Origin: an uncultured Collinsella sp.
GTDB lineage: Bacteria > Actinomycetota > Coriobacteriia > Coriobacteriales > Coriobacteriaceae
Length of the DNA stretch: 36,507 nt
Reading direction: 5' to 3'
Assembly (NCBI GenBank): GCA_900755685.1
Contig: CAAEHI010000040.1
Location: 1 to 36,507, forward strand
Shown here: positions 8,098-15,627 of the stretch, piece after piece
Layout: every line of letters starts with the position of its first letter
How positions within the stretch are numbered: the first letter of the stretch is position 1
Position numbers and translations under genes: made by a program
Notes under the pieces: model-generated
What the model saw: only the letters and a program-made list of their open reading frames with translations
What the model was told of the DNA's origin: nothing
Databases searched by the model: none

Positions 8098-8307
8098 TTA
8101 GTATGCCCGGGCTTGGTTGGGGAAGGTTTTGTCTAGGGATGCTTGGAGCTTATCGAAGGATGCTCGCAGGTTGAGGCTTTGGTTGGTTGAGCGTTTGGCT
8201 TTTGGGGTTGGGGAGTCGAGGAGGCCGTTTCTCTGTGTCGGGGGGAAGGAGAAAAGGTCTGCATGTTTTAGGGATGGCTGCTGTGCTGCGTCATTGGAAG
8301 AATGCAT
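8098..8307 (-). CDS. Possible small hypothetical protein (69 aa)
   Basis: This 69-codon frame starts at ATG with GAGGAGG about 11 nt upstream, inside the tail of the preceding minus-strand frame (stop at 8310-8312). The arrangement suggests translational coupling. The product is polar and has no recognised domain. It may be a genuine small gene or the remains of a decayed two-gene unit. Apart from this pair, the gap 8015-8561 between the aldolase repeat and the NUDIX-Vsr gene shows nothing recognisable. Confidence 0.3.
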   Translation of the reverse strand: MHSSNDAAQQPSLKHADLFSFPPTQRNGLLDSPTPKAKRSTNQSLNLRASFDKLQASLDKTFPNQARAY

Positions 8308-8309
8308 GC

Positions 8310-8504
8310 TTATGCGGCCTCCTCGATGTCCACCAAAAGATTGCGCTCGGGGTGTGCTGCTAGGTCCCGTGCGTTGGCAGTATTATGCCGCGGCTTCTGC
8401 AAAGAAGCGCTAAAGAAAGGCTTAACCTGGTTTGGTGTTACGATGAAACTGCAGGTCAGAGGTATCGAATAACACTTTTGAAAGGTTTTGGGCTTAAGGG
8501 CTTT
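8310..8504 (-). pseudogene. Possible C-terminal gene remnant
   Basis: An open minus-strand frame without an ATG runs from after an in-frame stop (8505-8507) to the stop at 8310-8312. It ends in a plausible coding tail, ARDLAAHPERNLLVDIEEAA. Its last codons hold the Shine-Dalgarno site of the next frame. It has no recognised family and could be the end of a truncated gene. Evidence is weak. Confidence 0.25.
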
Positions 8505-8561
8505 CTAAGGTTTGTGGCGCGGATGTGGCTCGCCTGTGTGGGGCGTGTGGATGGCTCGTTC

Positions 8562-9548
8562 CTAGCGCTGCGGCTCTGCGGCGCGCACCTGCTCGACGAC
8601 CTTTTCCATCGTGGCGTCGATGCGGTCTTTCTTGAGCTCACATTCCCAGATGGTTATGGGTGTCCAGCCCATTTGAGTGAGTGCTGCCACGGCAGCGCGG
8701 TCGCGTTCGACGTTGCGACGGAACTTTGCCTCCCAAAACTCAACGTTGCGCTTGGGCTGGCTAGGGTTGCACTTGGGGCAGCGATGCCAAAAGCAACCGT
8801 TGACGAAGATGGCGATCTTGCGTCCGGGAAAGGCGATGTCGGGCTTGCCTGGTACCTTCCATTCCAAACGATAGCCCGTAAGGCCCGCGGCCCGTAGGCG
8901 CTGGCGAACGAGCAGCTCGGGTTTGGTGTTCGCACGCTTGTTGCCCTTCATGGACTTTTTTATAGCGGCGCGACGGCGCACCAGTTCACGCTCGTCGGCG
9001 GAAAGGTCCGAGGTATCGATGCCGTCGAGCAGACCGGGCTTGGGACGCTTTTTGCTGCGGCGCTTAGATGCGCGCTTGGGCTTGGTAACGGGCTCGTCGG
9101 CTGTGGTGGACTCGGTGCGGTTGGCGGCGTTGGCCTCAAGCCGGTCCTCCTTCAGCTCAATCAGGGCATCAATGAGCCCCTTGTCGGCGGGCATCCATTC
9201 CACCGTGGCAAGCGAGGTGCGCGGAATCCAGCGGATATCGAGTTGGCGGTCGTGCTTCTGCGGCTCATCGGATTCATCGGCGAGCGAGCAGTAGTAGCAC
9301 TCCATGGAGAGATGGAAATCGGGGTAGTCGTACTCAACGGTGTAAAAATCGTGCAGGTTGGTGACTTTGACCCGTAGCTCTTCCATGAGCTCGCGGCGTA
9401 CAGCGTCCTCGGGCGTCTCGCCGCGCATGAGCTTGCCACCGGGGAACTCCCAAAGTCCCTGCATGTCGCCATAGCCGCGCTGCACGGCAAGCAGCTCATC
9501 GGATCCTTCCTTGCGAATGATCCCAGCGGCAACATGAACAGTCTTCAA
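8562..9548 (-). CDS. NUDIX (MutT-like) hydrolase fused to a Vsr-type DNA mismatch endonuclease
   Basis: One 328-residue frame joins two DNA-maintenance domains. Residues about 1-135 form a NUDIX domain with the box GGKLMRGETPEDAVRRELMEEL (from G37), as in MutT-type pyrophosphatases that remove oxidised nucleotides. A basic linker rich in Lys/Arg (about 150-170) follows. Residues about 195-325 match very-short-patch-repair endonuclease: NTKPELLVRQRLRAAG, PGKPDIAFPGRKIAIFVNGC, FWHRCPKC and GWTPITIWECEL, including the catalytic Asp and Cys/His zinc ligands. Vsr nicks beside T:G mismatches from deaminated 5-methylcytosine and usually neighbours a Dcm methyltransferase, which is absent here. There is no stop or frame change between domains, so the fusion appears real. 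Confidence 0.9.
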   Translation of the reverse strand: MKTVHVAAGIIRKEGSDELLAVQRGYGDMQGLWEFPGGKLMRGETPEDAVRRELMEELRVKVTNLHDFYTVEYDYPDFHLSMECYYCSLADESDEPQKHDRQLDIRWIPRTSLATVEWMPADKGLIDALIELKEDRLEANAANRTESTTADEPVTKPKRASKRRSKKRPKPGLLDGIDTSDLSADERELVRRRAAIKKSMKGNKRANTKPELLVRQRLRAAGLTGYRLEWKVPGKPDIAFPGRKIAIFVNGCFWHRCPKCNPSQPKRNVEFWEAKFRRNVERDRAAVAALTQMGWTPITIWECELKKDRIDATMEKVVEQVRAAEPQR

Positions 9549-9580
9549 CAGGAGTCCTCCCTCAACATCAACAAGTGGCA

Positions 9581-9693
9581 GGGTAGTCTTTTTGGGACGG
9601 GGCTTTTTTAGCTGCCCTATGTCAAATGCGGCCTCATGCTTCGAAGGCTTCGAATGGGGTAGCTAAAAAAGCCCCGTCCCAAAAAGACTACCC
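9581..9693. repeat. Perfect 33-bp inverted repeat with GTAGTC ends
   Basis: Arms 9581-9613 and 9661-9693 are exactly complementary over 33 bp, with a 47-nt centre. The ends read GGGTAGTC and the arms contain TTTTTGGGACGGGG, resembling the GTAG...GGGAC palindromes at 136-206 and 31045-31102. The arms also hold runs of T and A, so it could terminate transcription either way between the divergent NUDIX-Vsr and ABC genes. It is more likely a REP-like element. Confidence 0.85.
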
Positions 9694-9749
9694 GTACCTT
9701 ACACAACGGTAAGGCAAGCGTAAGCCATATCGATGGTAGCTGACTCGTC

Positions 9750-9787
9750 TTCTTGCGACTATAGATGCCGTAGACTAATCGCAAGAA
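9750..9787. promoter_or_regulatory. Inverted repeat at the ABC exporter promoter/leader
   Basis: TTCTTGCGA (9750-9758) and TCGCAAGAA (9779-9787) are perfect 9-bp arms 20 nt apart. The right arm abuts the AAAGGA ribosome site of the ABC ATPase. It could be an operator for a dimeric regulator, or a hairpin that hides the ribosome site. Confidence 0.5.
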
Positions 9788-9797
9788 AGGACTCGGT

Positions 9798-10583
9798 ATG
9801 CAAACCACGCACATGGCGACCCCGGTACTGGAGGTCGCGCATCTCGAAAAGGTATATGGAGCGCTGGGCAACGTGACCCGCGCGCTCAACGACGTCAGCT
9901 TTACCGTCAACCGCGGCGAATTTGTTGGCATCATGGGCGCTTCGGGCTCGGGCAAGTCGACGTTGCTCAACTGCGTTTCGACCATCGATAGCGCCACGAG
10001 CGGCACCATCCGCATCAACGGGCAGGACGTTACGCGCATGAAGCAGGCTAAGCTTTCGCAGTTCCGCCGCGAGGAGCTCGGCTTTATCTTCCAGGACTCC
10101 AACCTGCTCGATACGCTCACGGCACGCGAGAACATCGCCCTGCCGCTCACCATCGCCCGCACAAACGCGGCAGAGATCTCGACCCGCGTGCAGGATGTGG
10201 CTGCGCGTCTGTCTATCAGTCAGGTGCTCGACAAGTATCCCTACCAGATGTCCGGCGGTCAGCAGCAGCGCGTTGCCGCGGCTCGCGCGCTCGTCACCGA
10301 CCCCACCATGATCATGGCCGACGAGCCCACCGGCGCCCTCGATTCCAAGAGCGCCCGCCTGCTGCTCGAGAGCCTGGAGTCCCTCAATCGCCGCCTGCGC
10401 GCCACCGTGCTCATGGTCACGCATGACAGCTTTGCTGCCAGCTACACGAGCCGCGTGCTGTTTATCCGCGACGGCAAGATCTTCACCGAGCTGCGCCGCG
10501 GCGACACCGACCGCCGAGAGTTCTTCGACCGCATTATGGAGGTCGTTGCCATGATGGGCGGTGAGGGCTCCGATGCTCTGTAA
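9798..10583 (+). CDS. ABC transporter ATP-binding protein (BceA-like)
   Basis: The 261-residue ATPase has Walker A GASGSGKST (about residues 51-59), a Q-loop in FIFQDSN, the signature MSGGQQQRVAAARAL, Walker B MIMADEPTGALD and the H-loop VTHD. The sequence is closest in style to the BceA/MacB/LolD group that works with FtsX-type permeases. Together with the overlapping permease gene it should form a peptide-antibiotic resistance or lipid-associated exporter. The start at 9798 has GAAAGGA upstream, and a second in-frame ATG lies 11 codons later. No BceRS-type two-component system lies beside it. Confidence 0.92.
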   Translation: MQTTHMATPVLEVAHLEKVYGALGNVTRALNDVSFTVNRGEFVGIMGASGSGKSTLLNCVSTIDSATSGTIRINGQDVTRMKQAKLSQFRREELGFIFQDSNLLDTLTARENIALPLTIARTNAAEISTRVQDVAARLSISQVLDKYPYQMSGGQQQRVAAARALVTDPTMIMADEPTGALDSKSARLLLESLESLNRRLRATVLMVTHDSFAASYTSRVLFIRDGKIFTELRRGDTDRREFFDRIMEVVAMMGGEGSDAL

Positions 10584-12795
10584 ACTCGCTTGGGGCAACG
10601 TCCGCCGCGCCGGCCGCGACTACCTCGTCTACCTTTTGACGCTCACCCTGGGCGTCACGGTCTTCTATGCCTTTAACACCATCTCGATGCAGGTCGACAT
10701 CGCCGGCATCGATGAAAAGGGCTTGGCGCAGGTAATGGGCAGCATGCTCGGCAACCTGACGTACTTTTTGGCCGGTGTCATGGCCTTTTTGATGGTGTAT
10801 GCCAATAACTTCATCATGAAACGCCGCAAGAAGGAGTTTGGCCTGTACCAGGTGCTCGGCATGGGGCGCGGGCGCGTCGCCACGGTTATGGCGCTCGAGA
10901 CGGTGATCGTTTCGGTCGTGGCCTTTGTCGCCGGCATTGTGCTGGGTGTGGGACTCTCCCAGCTCATGACGTTCTTTACGGCCTCGCTCTTTAAGACACA
11001 GATCGCCAATTTCCACTTCTTTTTCTCGGTGCATGCGTTCAATCTGACCCTTGCCTGCATGCTCGTAATGTTTGTGCTCACGCTACTGCTGAACCTTCGC
11101 GCCGTGCGTCGTACCAAACTCATCGAGCTTATGGGTGCCGAGCGTCGCAACGAGAGCATCAAGACACGCAACCCCTGGATCGCGATTGCCATCTTTGCCG
11201 TGGGCGTGGTGCTTGTGGGCGTGGCCTATTACCGTCTGCTACGTGATGGGTTCCCGCTAACCGCGACGGACAGCAAGCTGCAAGAGGCCATGAACCAGTT
11301 TGGTATTACGACCGCTATGGTTACCGTGGGCACCTTTGCCCTGTTCTGGGGACTCTCGGGCATGCTCATCAAGCTGCTGCAGAGCCTGCGCGGCGTGTAT
11401 TGGCGCGGCCTCAATATGTTTACCGTGCGCCAGCTTGCGGCCAAGGTCAACACGGTGTGCTTTTCGATGGGCGTCATCGCGATGCTCCTGTTTTTGGCCA
11501 TCACCTCGGTGACGTGCGGTATGTCGATTGCCAACGTGATGAATGAAAACCTGGAGCGCTATAATCCGGCCGACATGTCGCAGACGTATATCTATTACAC
11601 GCCCGAAACGCTCGACTACTACAAGGAGTATGTCAATCCGTCTGAGGCCGATCGCATGGTGCTGGCCGATAGTACGGTCGATTTGTACTCCGCATGGCAC
11701 GGCAATCCATGGCACGGCGATCGTAAGGGCAAGTCGGCGGACAACAACGACGAGACCGGCAAGAAGGTCAGTATCGCCGATGTTGCCGGTGAGCATGTGC
11801 AGATCGATTCGTATCTGAGTTACCCGCTTGGCGGCTCGGATCCTTCGGTGACTCCAAGTGAGATGTGCAAGACCATGGGCGAAAAGCTTCCCAAGGCGTT
11901 CGGGGGTAGCAATGCCGATACGATGGGTCTGTTTGTGACGCCGGCGAGCCAGTACAACAAACTGCGTCAGATGATGGGCGAGGAGCCGGTGCACATCGGT
12001 CACGACCAGTATCTGCTCACGTGTGATATGGGCGGCGAGCTGGTCGACCTGTACACCAAGTATATGGCTGGCGGCCATGCCCTTACCTTGGGCGGGCATA
12101 CGCTCAAGCCCGCAACCGATAAGTCGGACGAAGATACGGCGGCCATCGCCAACTCGGCGATGGGCAGTAATCCGGGTACCGTCGTCGTTGCCGACGAGCT
12201 GTTGTCCCAACTTAATCTGCAGCCGTATTCCAGTAGCCTGCTCGTTAACTACAAACAGGGGATGGATACGACCGAGGCAGACGAGAGCATTAAATACACT
12301 GTGCTCGACAATCTGCTCGTTGACGGCAAGGAGTCGGGGTCGTGGGGAACCTTCATCACACGCTCCGAGATGTACACGCAAGCAGCGCAAATGAATGGTC
12401 TTATTAGCTACCTAGCCATCTACATCGGCTTTGTATTGGTCGTTGCATGCGCGGCGATTCTGTCGATCCAGCAACTTTCCAACGTGGCCGACGGCAGCCG
12501 CAGCTATCGTGTGCTGGCACAGATCGGCTGTGACGACCGCCAGGTTCGCCATTCGGTGATGGCGCAGCAAGCGGTATTCTTCCTGTTCCCGCTGGCAGTG
12601 GGCCTGGCGCACTCCTTTGTGGCACTTAAGGTGATCATCGAGCTGGTGAGCATTTTCGGAAATATGAGCATCGGCGGCACCGTGGGCCTCACCTGTGCAA
12701 TCTTCCTGGCAGCATACGGTGGCTACTTCCTGGTGACCTACCTCATGAGTACCGGCATGGTACAAGCCGCCATTGCCACCCGCTACAGCGAGTAA
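10573..12795 (+). CDS. FtsX-family ABC permease (BceB-like)
   Basis: The 740-residue membrane protein begins MLCKLAWGNVRRAGRDYLVY, matching the N-terminus of BceB-type permeases. It has an early membrane helix and two FtsX-type helix groups, then a large extracellular domain (about residues 340-600). C-terminal helices begin at LISYLAIYIGFVLVV. In Bce systems the large domain binds peptide antibiotics or lipid II-cycle lipids. The ATG at 10573 overlaps the ATPase stop by 11 bp, indicating coupling; a GTG at 10561 is possible but less likely. It ends at a strong terminator. Confidence 0.9.
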   Translation: MLCKLAWGNVRRAGRDYLVYLLTLTLGVTVFYAFNTISMQVDIAGIDEKGLAQVMGSMLGNLTYFLAGVMAFLMVYANNFIMKRRKKEFGLYQVLGMGRGRVATVMALETVIVSVVAFVAGIVLGVGLSQLMTFFTASLFKTQIANFHFFFSVHAFNLTLACMLVMFVLTLLLNLRAVRRTKLIELMGAERRNESIKTRNPWIAIAIFAVGVVLVGVAYYRLLRDGFPLTATDSKLQEAMNQFGITTAMVTVGTFALFWGLSGMLIKLLQSLRGVYWRGLNMFTVRQLAAKVNTVCFSMGVIAMLLFLAITSVTCGMSIANVMNENLERYNPADMSQTYIYYTPETLDYYKEYVNPSEADRMVLADSTVDLYSAWHGNPWHGDRKGKSADNNDETGKKVSIADVAGEHVQIDSYLSYPLGGSDPSVTPSEMCKTMGEKLPKAFGGSNADTMGLFVTPASQYNKLRQMMGEEPVHIGHDQYLLTCDMGGELVDLYTKYMAGGHALTLGGHTLKPATDKSDEDTAAIANSAMGSNPGTVVVADELLSQLNLQPYSSSLLVNYKQGMDTTEADESIKYTVLDNLLVDGKESGSWGTFITRSEMYTQAAQMNGLISYLAIYIGFVLVVACAAILSIQQLSNVADGSRSYRVLAQIGCDDRQVRHSVMAQQAVFFLFPLAVGLAHSFVALKVIIELVSIFGNMSIGGTVGLTCAIFLAAYGGYFLVTYLMSTGMVQAAIATRYSE

Positions 12796-12831
12796 CAAGC
12801 GGGCAAAACCGTCGCAAAATCAGAGCGAATA

Positions 12832-12868
12832 ACCGCCGCGAAGGGAGTCCAGCTCCCTTCGCGGCGGT
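12832..12868 (+). terminator. Terminator of the Bce-type operon (hairpin A of a composite repeat)
   Basis: A perfect 16-bp stem ACCGCCGCGAAGGGAG (12832-12847) / CTCCCTTCGCGGCGGT (12853-12868), loop tccag, is followed by ATTTT. A near-identical hairpin lies at 13035-13067 on the other side of the 121-bp palindrome. A variant lies at 26771-26812 before the second copy of that palindrome. Confidence 0.85.
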
Positions 12869-12896
12869 ATTTTGCGTATCTAGAGCATCTCGGATG

Positions 12897-13017
12897 CAAG
12901 TGAGTAGGCTTTTTTGGATCTGCCGAGCACATCGCGGCAAGTGCTCAATAAAATCGCAGGTCAGGGCTGTGGCGTTTTGAGGTGTGCTCGGCATCCCGCC
13001 AAAAGCCTACTCACTTG
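12897..13017. repeat. 121-bp composite palindrome, copy 1
   Basis: The ends CAAGTGAGTAGGCTTTTTTGG (12897-12917) and CCAAAAGCCTACTCACTTG (12999-13017) are inverted copies. A nested stem GCCGAGCAC (12922-12930) / GTGCTCGGC (12984-12992) lies inside. A second copy of identical length is at 26835-26955. Both are flanked by GCCGCGA-rich hairpins and followed by the same AACCTGCCAAAA motif. There is no coding potential; it looks like a small non-autonomous palindromic element or a structured RNA. Confidence 0.85.
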
Positions 13018-13034
13018 GTTTTACTGCTAGAAAA

Positions 13035-13067
13035 CCGCCGCGAGGGAAAGTAGCTCCCTCGCGGCGG
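13035..13067. repeat. Hairpin C of the composite repeat, copy 1
   Basis: The 13-bp perfect stem CCGCCGCGAGGGA (13035-13047) / TCCCTCGCGGCGG (13055-13067) is followed by GTTTTGG. It nearly repeats the terminator hairpin at 12832-12868 in the same orientation, so the 121-bp palindrome sits between two direct hairpin copies. Confidence 0.7.
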
Positions 13068-13089
13068 GTTTTGGCGTTTGCCCAGATAA

Positions 13090-13126
13090 AACCTGCCAAA
13101 ATAAACCTGTCCCTTTTTGGCAGGTT
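13090..13126 (-). terminator. Terminator of the membrane LuxR gene with GGGACAG loop
   Basis: Stem AACCTGCCAAAA (13090-13101) pairs with TTTTTGGCAGGTT (13114-13126). On the minus strand it overlaps the regulator's stop codon and ends in a T-rich run, TTTTGGCAGGTTTTAT. The loop carries GGGACAG (CTGTCCC at 13107-13113). Copies of the sequence recur at 27022-27046 (degenerate) and, inverted, at 32431-32467. Confidence 0.65.
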
Positions 13127-14090
13127 ATCGCTTCCAAAAGTGGAGGATGAGCGTCGTGCGGTTTTGCTGTTCGGTTTTGACCAGGATGTTGTGGATGTGG
13201 GTCTTGACGGTGCCCACGGCAAGGAATAGCTCGTCAGCGATCTCTTGGTTCGATTTGCCCAGTACGACCAGACGCATAACTTCGGTCTCACGGTTGGAGA
13301 GCTTGTAGGCGTTGCGATAGAAGGGCATCTGCTCTTCGATGTGTCGATCAAGATCGCTGACGTTCTTTTCCTCGGGCGCCTCCTGCATGCGGATTGAAAG
13401 CACGTGGTAGGAGTAGATGATCAGCAGAATCGCAAAGTAGCAGGCAAAGACGTTTTCGCTAAAGTTGCGCTCGGACAGATATAGTTGCAGCCAAGAGGGC
13501 GCCAGACTCATGGGGACAATCAGAATGTTGTAGAAATCCTCGGCAACGATGCAACCGACCAGAATAGCGCCGATAATCAGGTGCTTTCGTTGGTTGTTAA
13601 CGCGTGCCTTCAGCTCGACTTGCGTGCTCTTGCGTGCCGTCCAAAAGATATATAGCCCCACGAAAACAAGGAATACCTGACGCATCGTGTAGTAGAGCCA
13701 TTGATGAATGGGGCCGTAGGGGACAGCGACGATAATCAGCAGCTCGCTCAGCAAGAACGTTGCGACGGGAATGACAAACTGCTTTTTTGAATGCTTGTCG
13801 AGCAAATCCATGGCAATGAGCCAAATAAAAGCCTGCGAAGCGGTCGCCACAAAGGTCCGCAACACAGGCATGGTAATTGAGTAATAGTCGCTGGCTGGAA
13901 AACTCTGGTTTTGCAGCGTGTATTCAAAAAAGAAAATCTCGGTCATCTCGATGGCATAGCAGATAAATACGCCGCTGCCATAGATAAAGAAGCGTCGACG
14001 AGACGAGGCATAGGCGGCAAGCGAGAGCACCGCCGTCACAATACAGATCACGAGTATCGCTAGGGTATAGAAGAACATCAGGGTGTTCAT
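13125..14090 (-). CDS. Membrane-anchored LuxR-family transcriptional regulator
   Basis: The 321-residue protein has about seven hydrophobic segments in residues 1-235 and a C-terminal LuxR/GerE helix-turn-helix (LSNRETEVMRLVVLGKSNQEIADELFLAVGTVKTHIHNI, about residues 264-302). It lacks receiver, PAS and kinase motifs, so the membrane part presumably senses a ligand directly or through a partner. Such membrane LuxR proteins are numerous in Coriobacteriia. It is convergent with the Bce-type exporter and divergent from ptcA, whose upstream region holds a TAAAC/GTTTA dyad it could bind. The frameshifted gene at 20953 is a clear paralogue. Confidence 0.88.
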   Translation of the reverse strand: MNTLMFFYTLAILVICIVTAVLSLAAYASSRRRFFIYGSGVFICYAIEMTEIFFFEYTLQNQSFPASDYYSITMPVLRTFVATASQAFIWLIAMDLLDKHSKKQFVIPVATFLLSELLIIVAVPYGPIHQWLYYTMRQVFLVFVGLYIFWTARKSTQVELKARVNNQRKHLIIGAILVGCIVAEDFYNILIVPMSLAPSWLQLYLSERNFSENVFACYFAILLIIYSYHVLSIRMQEAPEEKNVSDLDRHIEEQMPFYRNAYKLSNRETEVMRLVVLGKSNQEIADELFLAVGTVKTHIHNILVKTEQQNRTTLILHFWKR

Positions 14091-14228
14091 CTGTCACCGT
14101 CCCATCTCATTTATTCTATGGCCGAGCTCTGTATACCTTGTGGGATATAGACGTCTCAACCCTTCGTTTCATTGCGGATTAGGCGCCGAGATACAGCATA
14201 GCCGTATACCGTTCGCGGTTCTAGATGG

Positions 14229-14280
14229 TAAACCCCCTGTAAACTCTTGACCTGCGGGTTTATATTGGTTTAGAGGGGGT
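14229..14280. promoter_or_regulatory. Nested TAAAC/GTTTA dyad upstream of ptcA
   Basis: Boxes TAAAC at 14229-14233 and 14240-14244 mirror GTTTA at 14258-14262 and 14268-14272, about one helical turn apart within each half. The larger inverted repeat ACCCCCTGTAAAC (14232-14244) / GTTTAGAGGGGGT (14268-14280) matches at 12 of 13 positions. TTGACC at 14248-14253 lies inside and could be a -35. It resembles an operator for a dimeric regulator, most simply the divergent membrane LuxR protein. The rest of the gap 14091-14420 shows no other clear feature. Confidence 0.6.
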
Positions 14281-14420
14281 GTAACTCCATGAACGGTCTT
14301 TAATCCCGAATAAACTAGGTAAAAATTGCATACGGGTGAATGATGGTCTTGTCAACACGAGGCGTGATGTTCGAGCGCCTCATAGTAATAGTCGGCAAGA
14401 CCGGCGGAAAGGAAATCGAC

Positions 14421-15494
14421 ATGGCACTGCCTAAGGATTTCATCGACACCAACGACTTCACCAAAGAGCAGATCCTGGCTATCGAGGATCTTGGTCTGGC
14501 AATGAAGAAGGCCATCAAGGTTGACGGTTATTATCCGCACCTGCTCCGCAACAAGAGCCTTGGCATGATCTTCCAGCAGGTCTCCACCCGCACTCGTCTT
14601 TCCTTCGAGACCGCTATGACCGACCTCGGCGGCCATGCTCAGTTCTATGGCCCTGGCACCATCCAGCTCGGCGGTCACGAGTCCCTGGGCGACACCGCTC
14701 GCGTTATGGGCTCGCTGCTCGACATCATGATGGCTCGCGTTGACCGTCACAAGGACGTCGTCGGCCTCGCCGAGGGCTCCGCTGTGCCCGTCATCAACGG
14801 CATGTCCGAGTTCAACCATCCCACGCAGGAGATGGGCGACCTCATGACCATGCTCGAGAACCTCCCCGAGGGCAAGAAGATCGAGGACTGCACCCTGGCC
14901 TTCATCGGCGACGCCACCCAGGTCTGCGTCTCCCTCATGTTCATCGCCTCCAAGGTCGGCATGAAGTTTGTCCAGTTTGGACCTAAGGGCCACCAGATTC
15001 CCGACGGCGGCCTGCACGTTGGCACCGTCGAGGAGCGCGCCGAGTTCGGCAAGCAGATGATGGCCATCGCCGAGGAGAACTGCAAGGTCTCCGGCGGCTC
15101 TGTCGTCATCTCCGACGACATCGAGTGCATCAAGGGCGCCGACTTCATCTACACCGACGTGTGGTATGGCCTGTACGACGAGGAGGTCTCGGGCGAGAAC
15201 TACATGGACGTGTTCTATCCCAAGTATCAGGTCACCATGGACATGATGAACTTTGCCGGCCCCAACTCCAAGTTCATGCACTGCCTGCCGGCCACCCGCA
15301 ACGAGGAGGTCGTCGACGAAGTCATGGACGATCCCGAGCGCTCCCTGTGCTGGGTCGAGGCCGAGAACCGCAAGCACTCCATCCGTGCTCTCCTTGCCGC
15401 CCTGGGCAAGCGCACCCCGCTCAACGACGAGGGTGTCGAGTACTCCGCCAAGGCTGAGCTCCACGCCGCTCTCGAGGCTCTCGAGCAGCTCTAA
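14421..15494 (+). CDS. ptcA: Putrescine carbamoyltransferase
   Basis: This enzyme converts N-carbamoylputrescine and phosphate to putrescine and carbamoyl phosphate, the second step of the agmatine deiminase pathway. The 357-residue protein has the carbamoyl-phosphate motif STRTR (in QQVSTRTRLSFETAM), the HPTQ motif in FNHPTQEMGD and HCLPA. TDVWYGLYDEE replaces the ornithine-binding SMG loop of ornithine carbamoyltransferase and is characteristic of the putrescine enzyme. The start at 14421 has GGAAAGGAAA upstream; the frame extends 27 codons further without a good site. It is first in a ptcA-antiporter-aguA series. Confidence 0.9.
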   Translation: MALPKDFIDTNDFTKEQILAIEDLGLAMKKAIKVDGYYPHLLRNKSLGMIFQQVSTRTRLSFETAMTDLGGHAQFYGPGTIQLGGHESLGDTARVMGSLLDIMMARVDRHKDVVGLAEGSAVPVINGMSEFNHPTQEMGDLMTMLENLPEGKKIEDCTLAFIGDATQVCVSLMFIASKVGMKFVQFGPKGHQIPDGGLHVGTVEERAEFGKQMMAIAEENCKVSGGSVVISDDIECIKGADFIYTDVWYGLYDEEVSGENYMDVFYPKYQVTMDMMNFAGPNSKFMHCLPATRNEEVVDEVMDDPERSLCWVEAENRKHSIRALLAALGKRTPLNDEGVEYSAKAELHAALEALEQL

Positions 15495-15520
15495 GCCTCA
15501 AGGCTTCTAAAAGCACGTTT

Positions 15521-15595
15521 GCGGGCGGCGGATGCTCGTCTCCTGTCGCCCGCTCACCGAGGCCCAAGCAATTGCCTTAATACCTTAGGGCCTCG
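15521..15595 (+). other. Two hairpins between ptcA and the APC antiporter gene
   Basis: Stem GCGGGCG (15521-15527) / CGCCCGC (15547-15553) is followed by CGAGGCCC (15558-15565) / GGGCCTCG (15588-15595). Neither has a T-run. They may stabilise or process the ptcA-permease transcript. Confidence 0.45.
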
Positions 15596-15627
15596 GATCT
15601 GTCCAAGACTGAGCGAAGGAGCTCATC

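Noticed and set aside
12897..13017. CRISPR or insertion sequence
   Set aside because: There are no regularly spaced repeats with variable spacers and no transposase frame; the unit is a single palindrome.
14421..15494. Ornithine carbamoyltransferase (argF/arcB)
   Set aside because: The SMG ornithine loop is absent, and WYGLYDEE plus the aguA neighbourhood indicate putrescine carbamoyltransferase.
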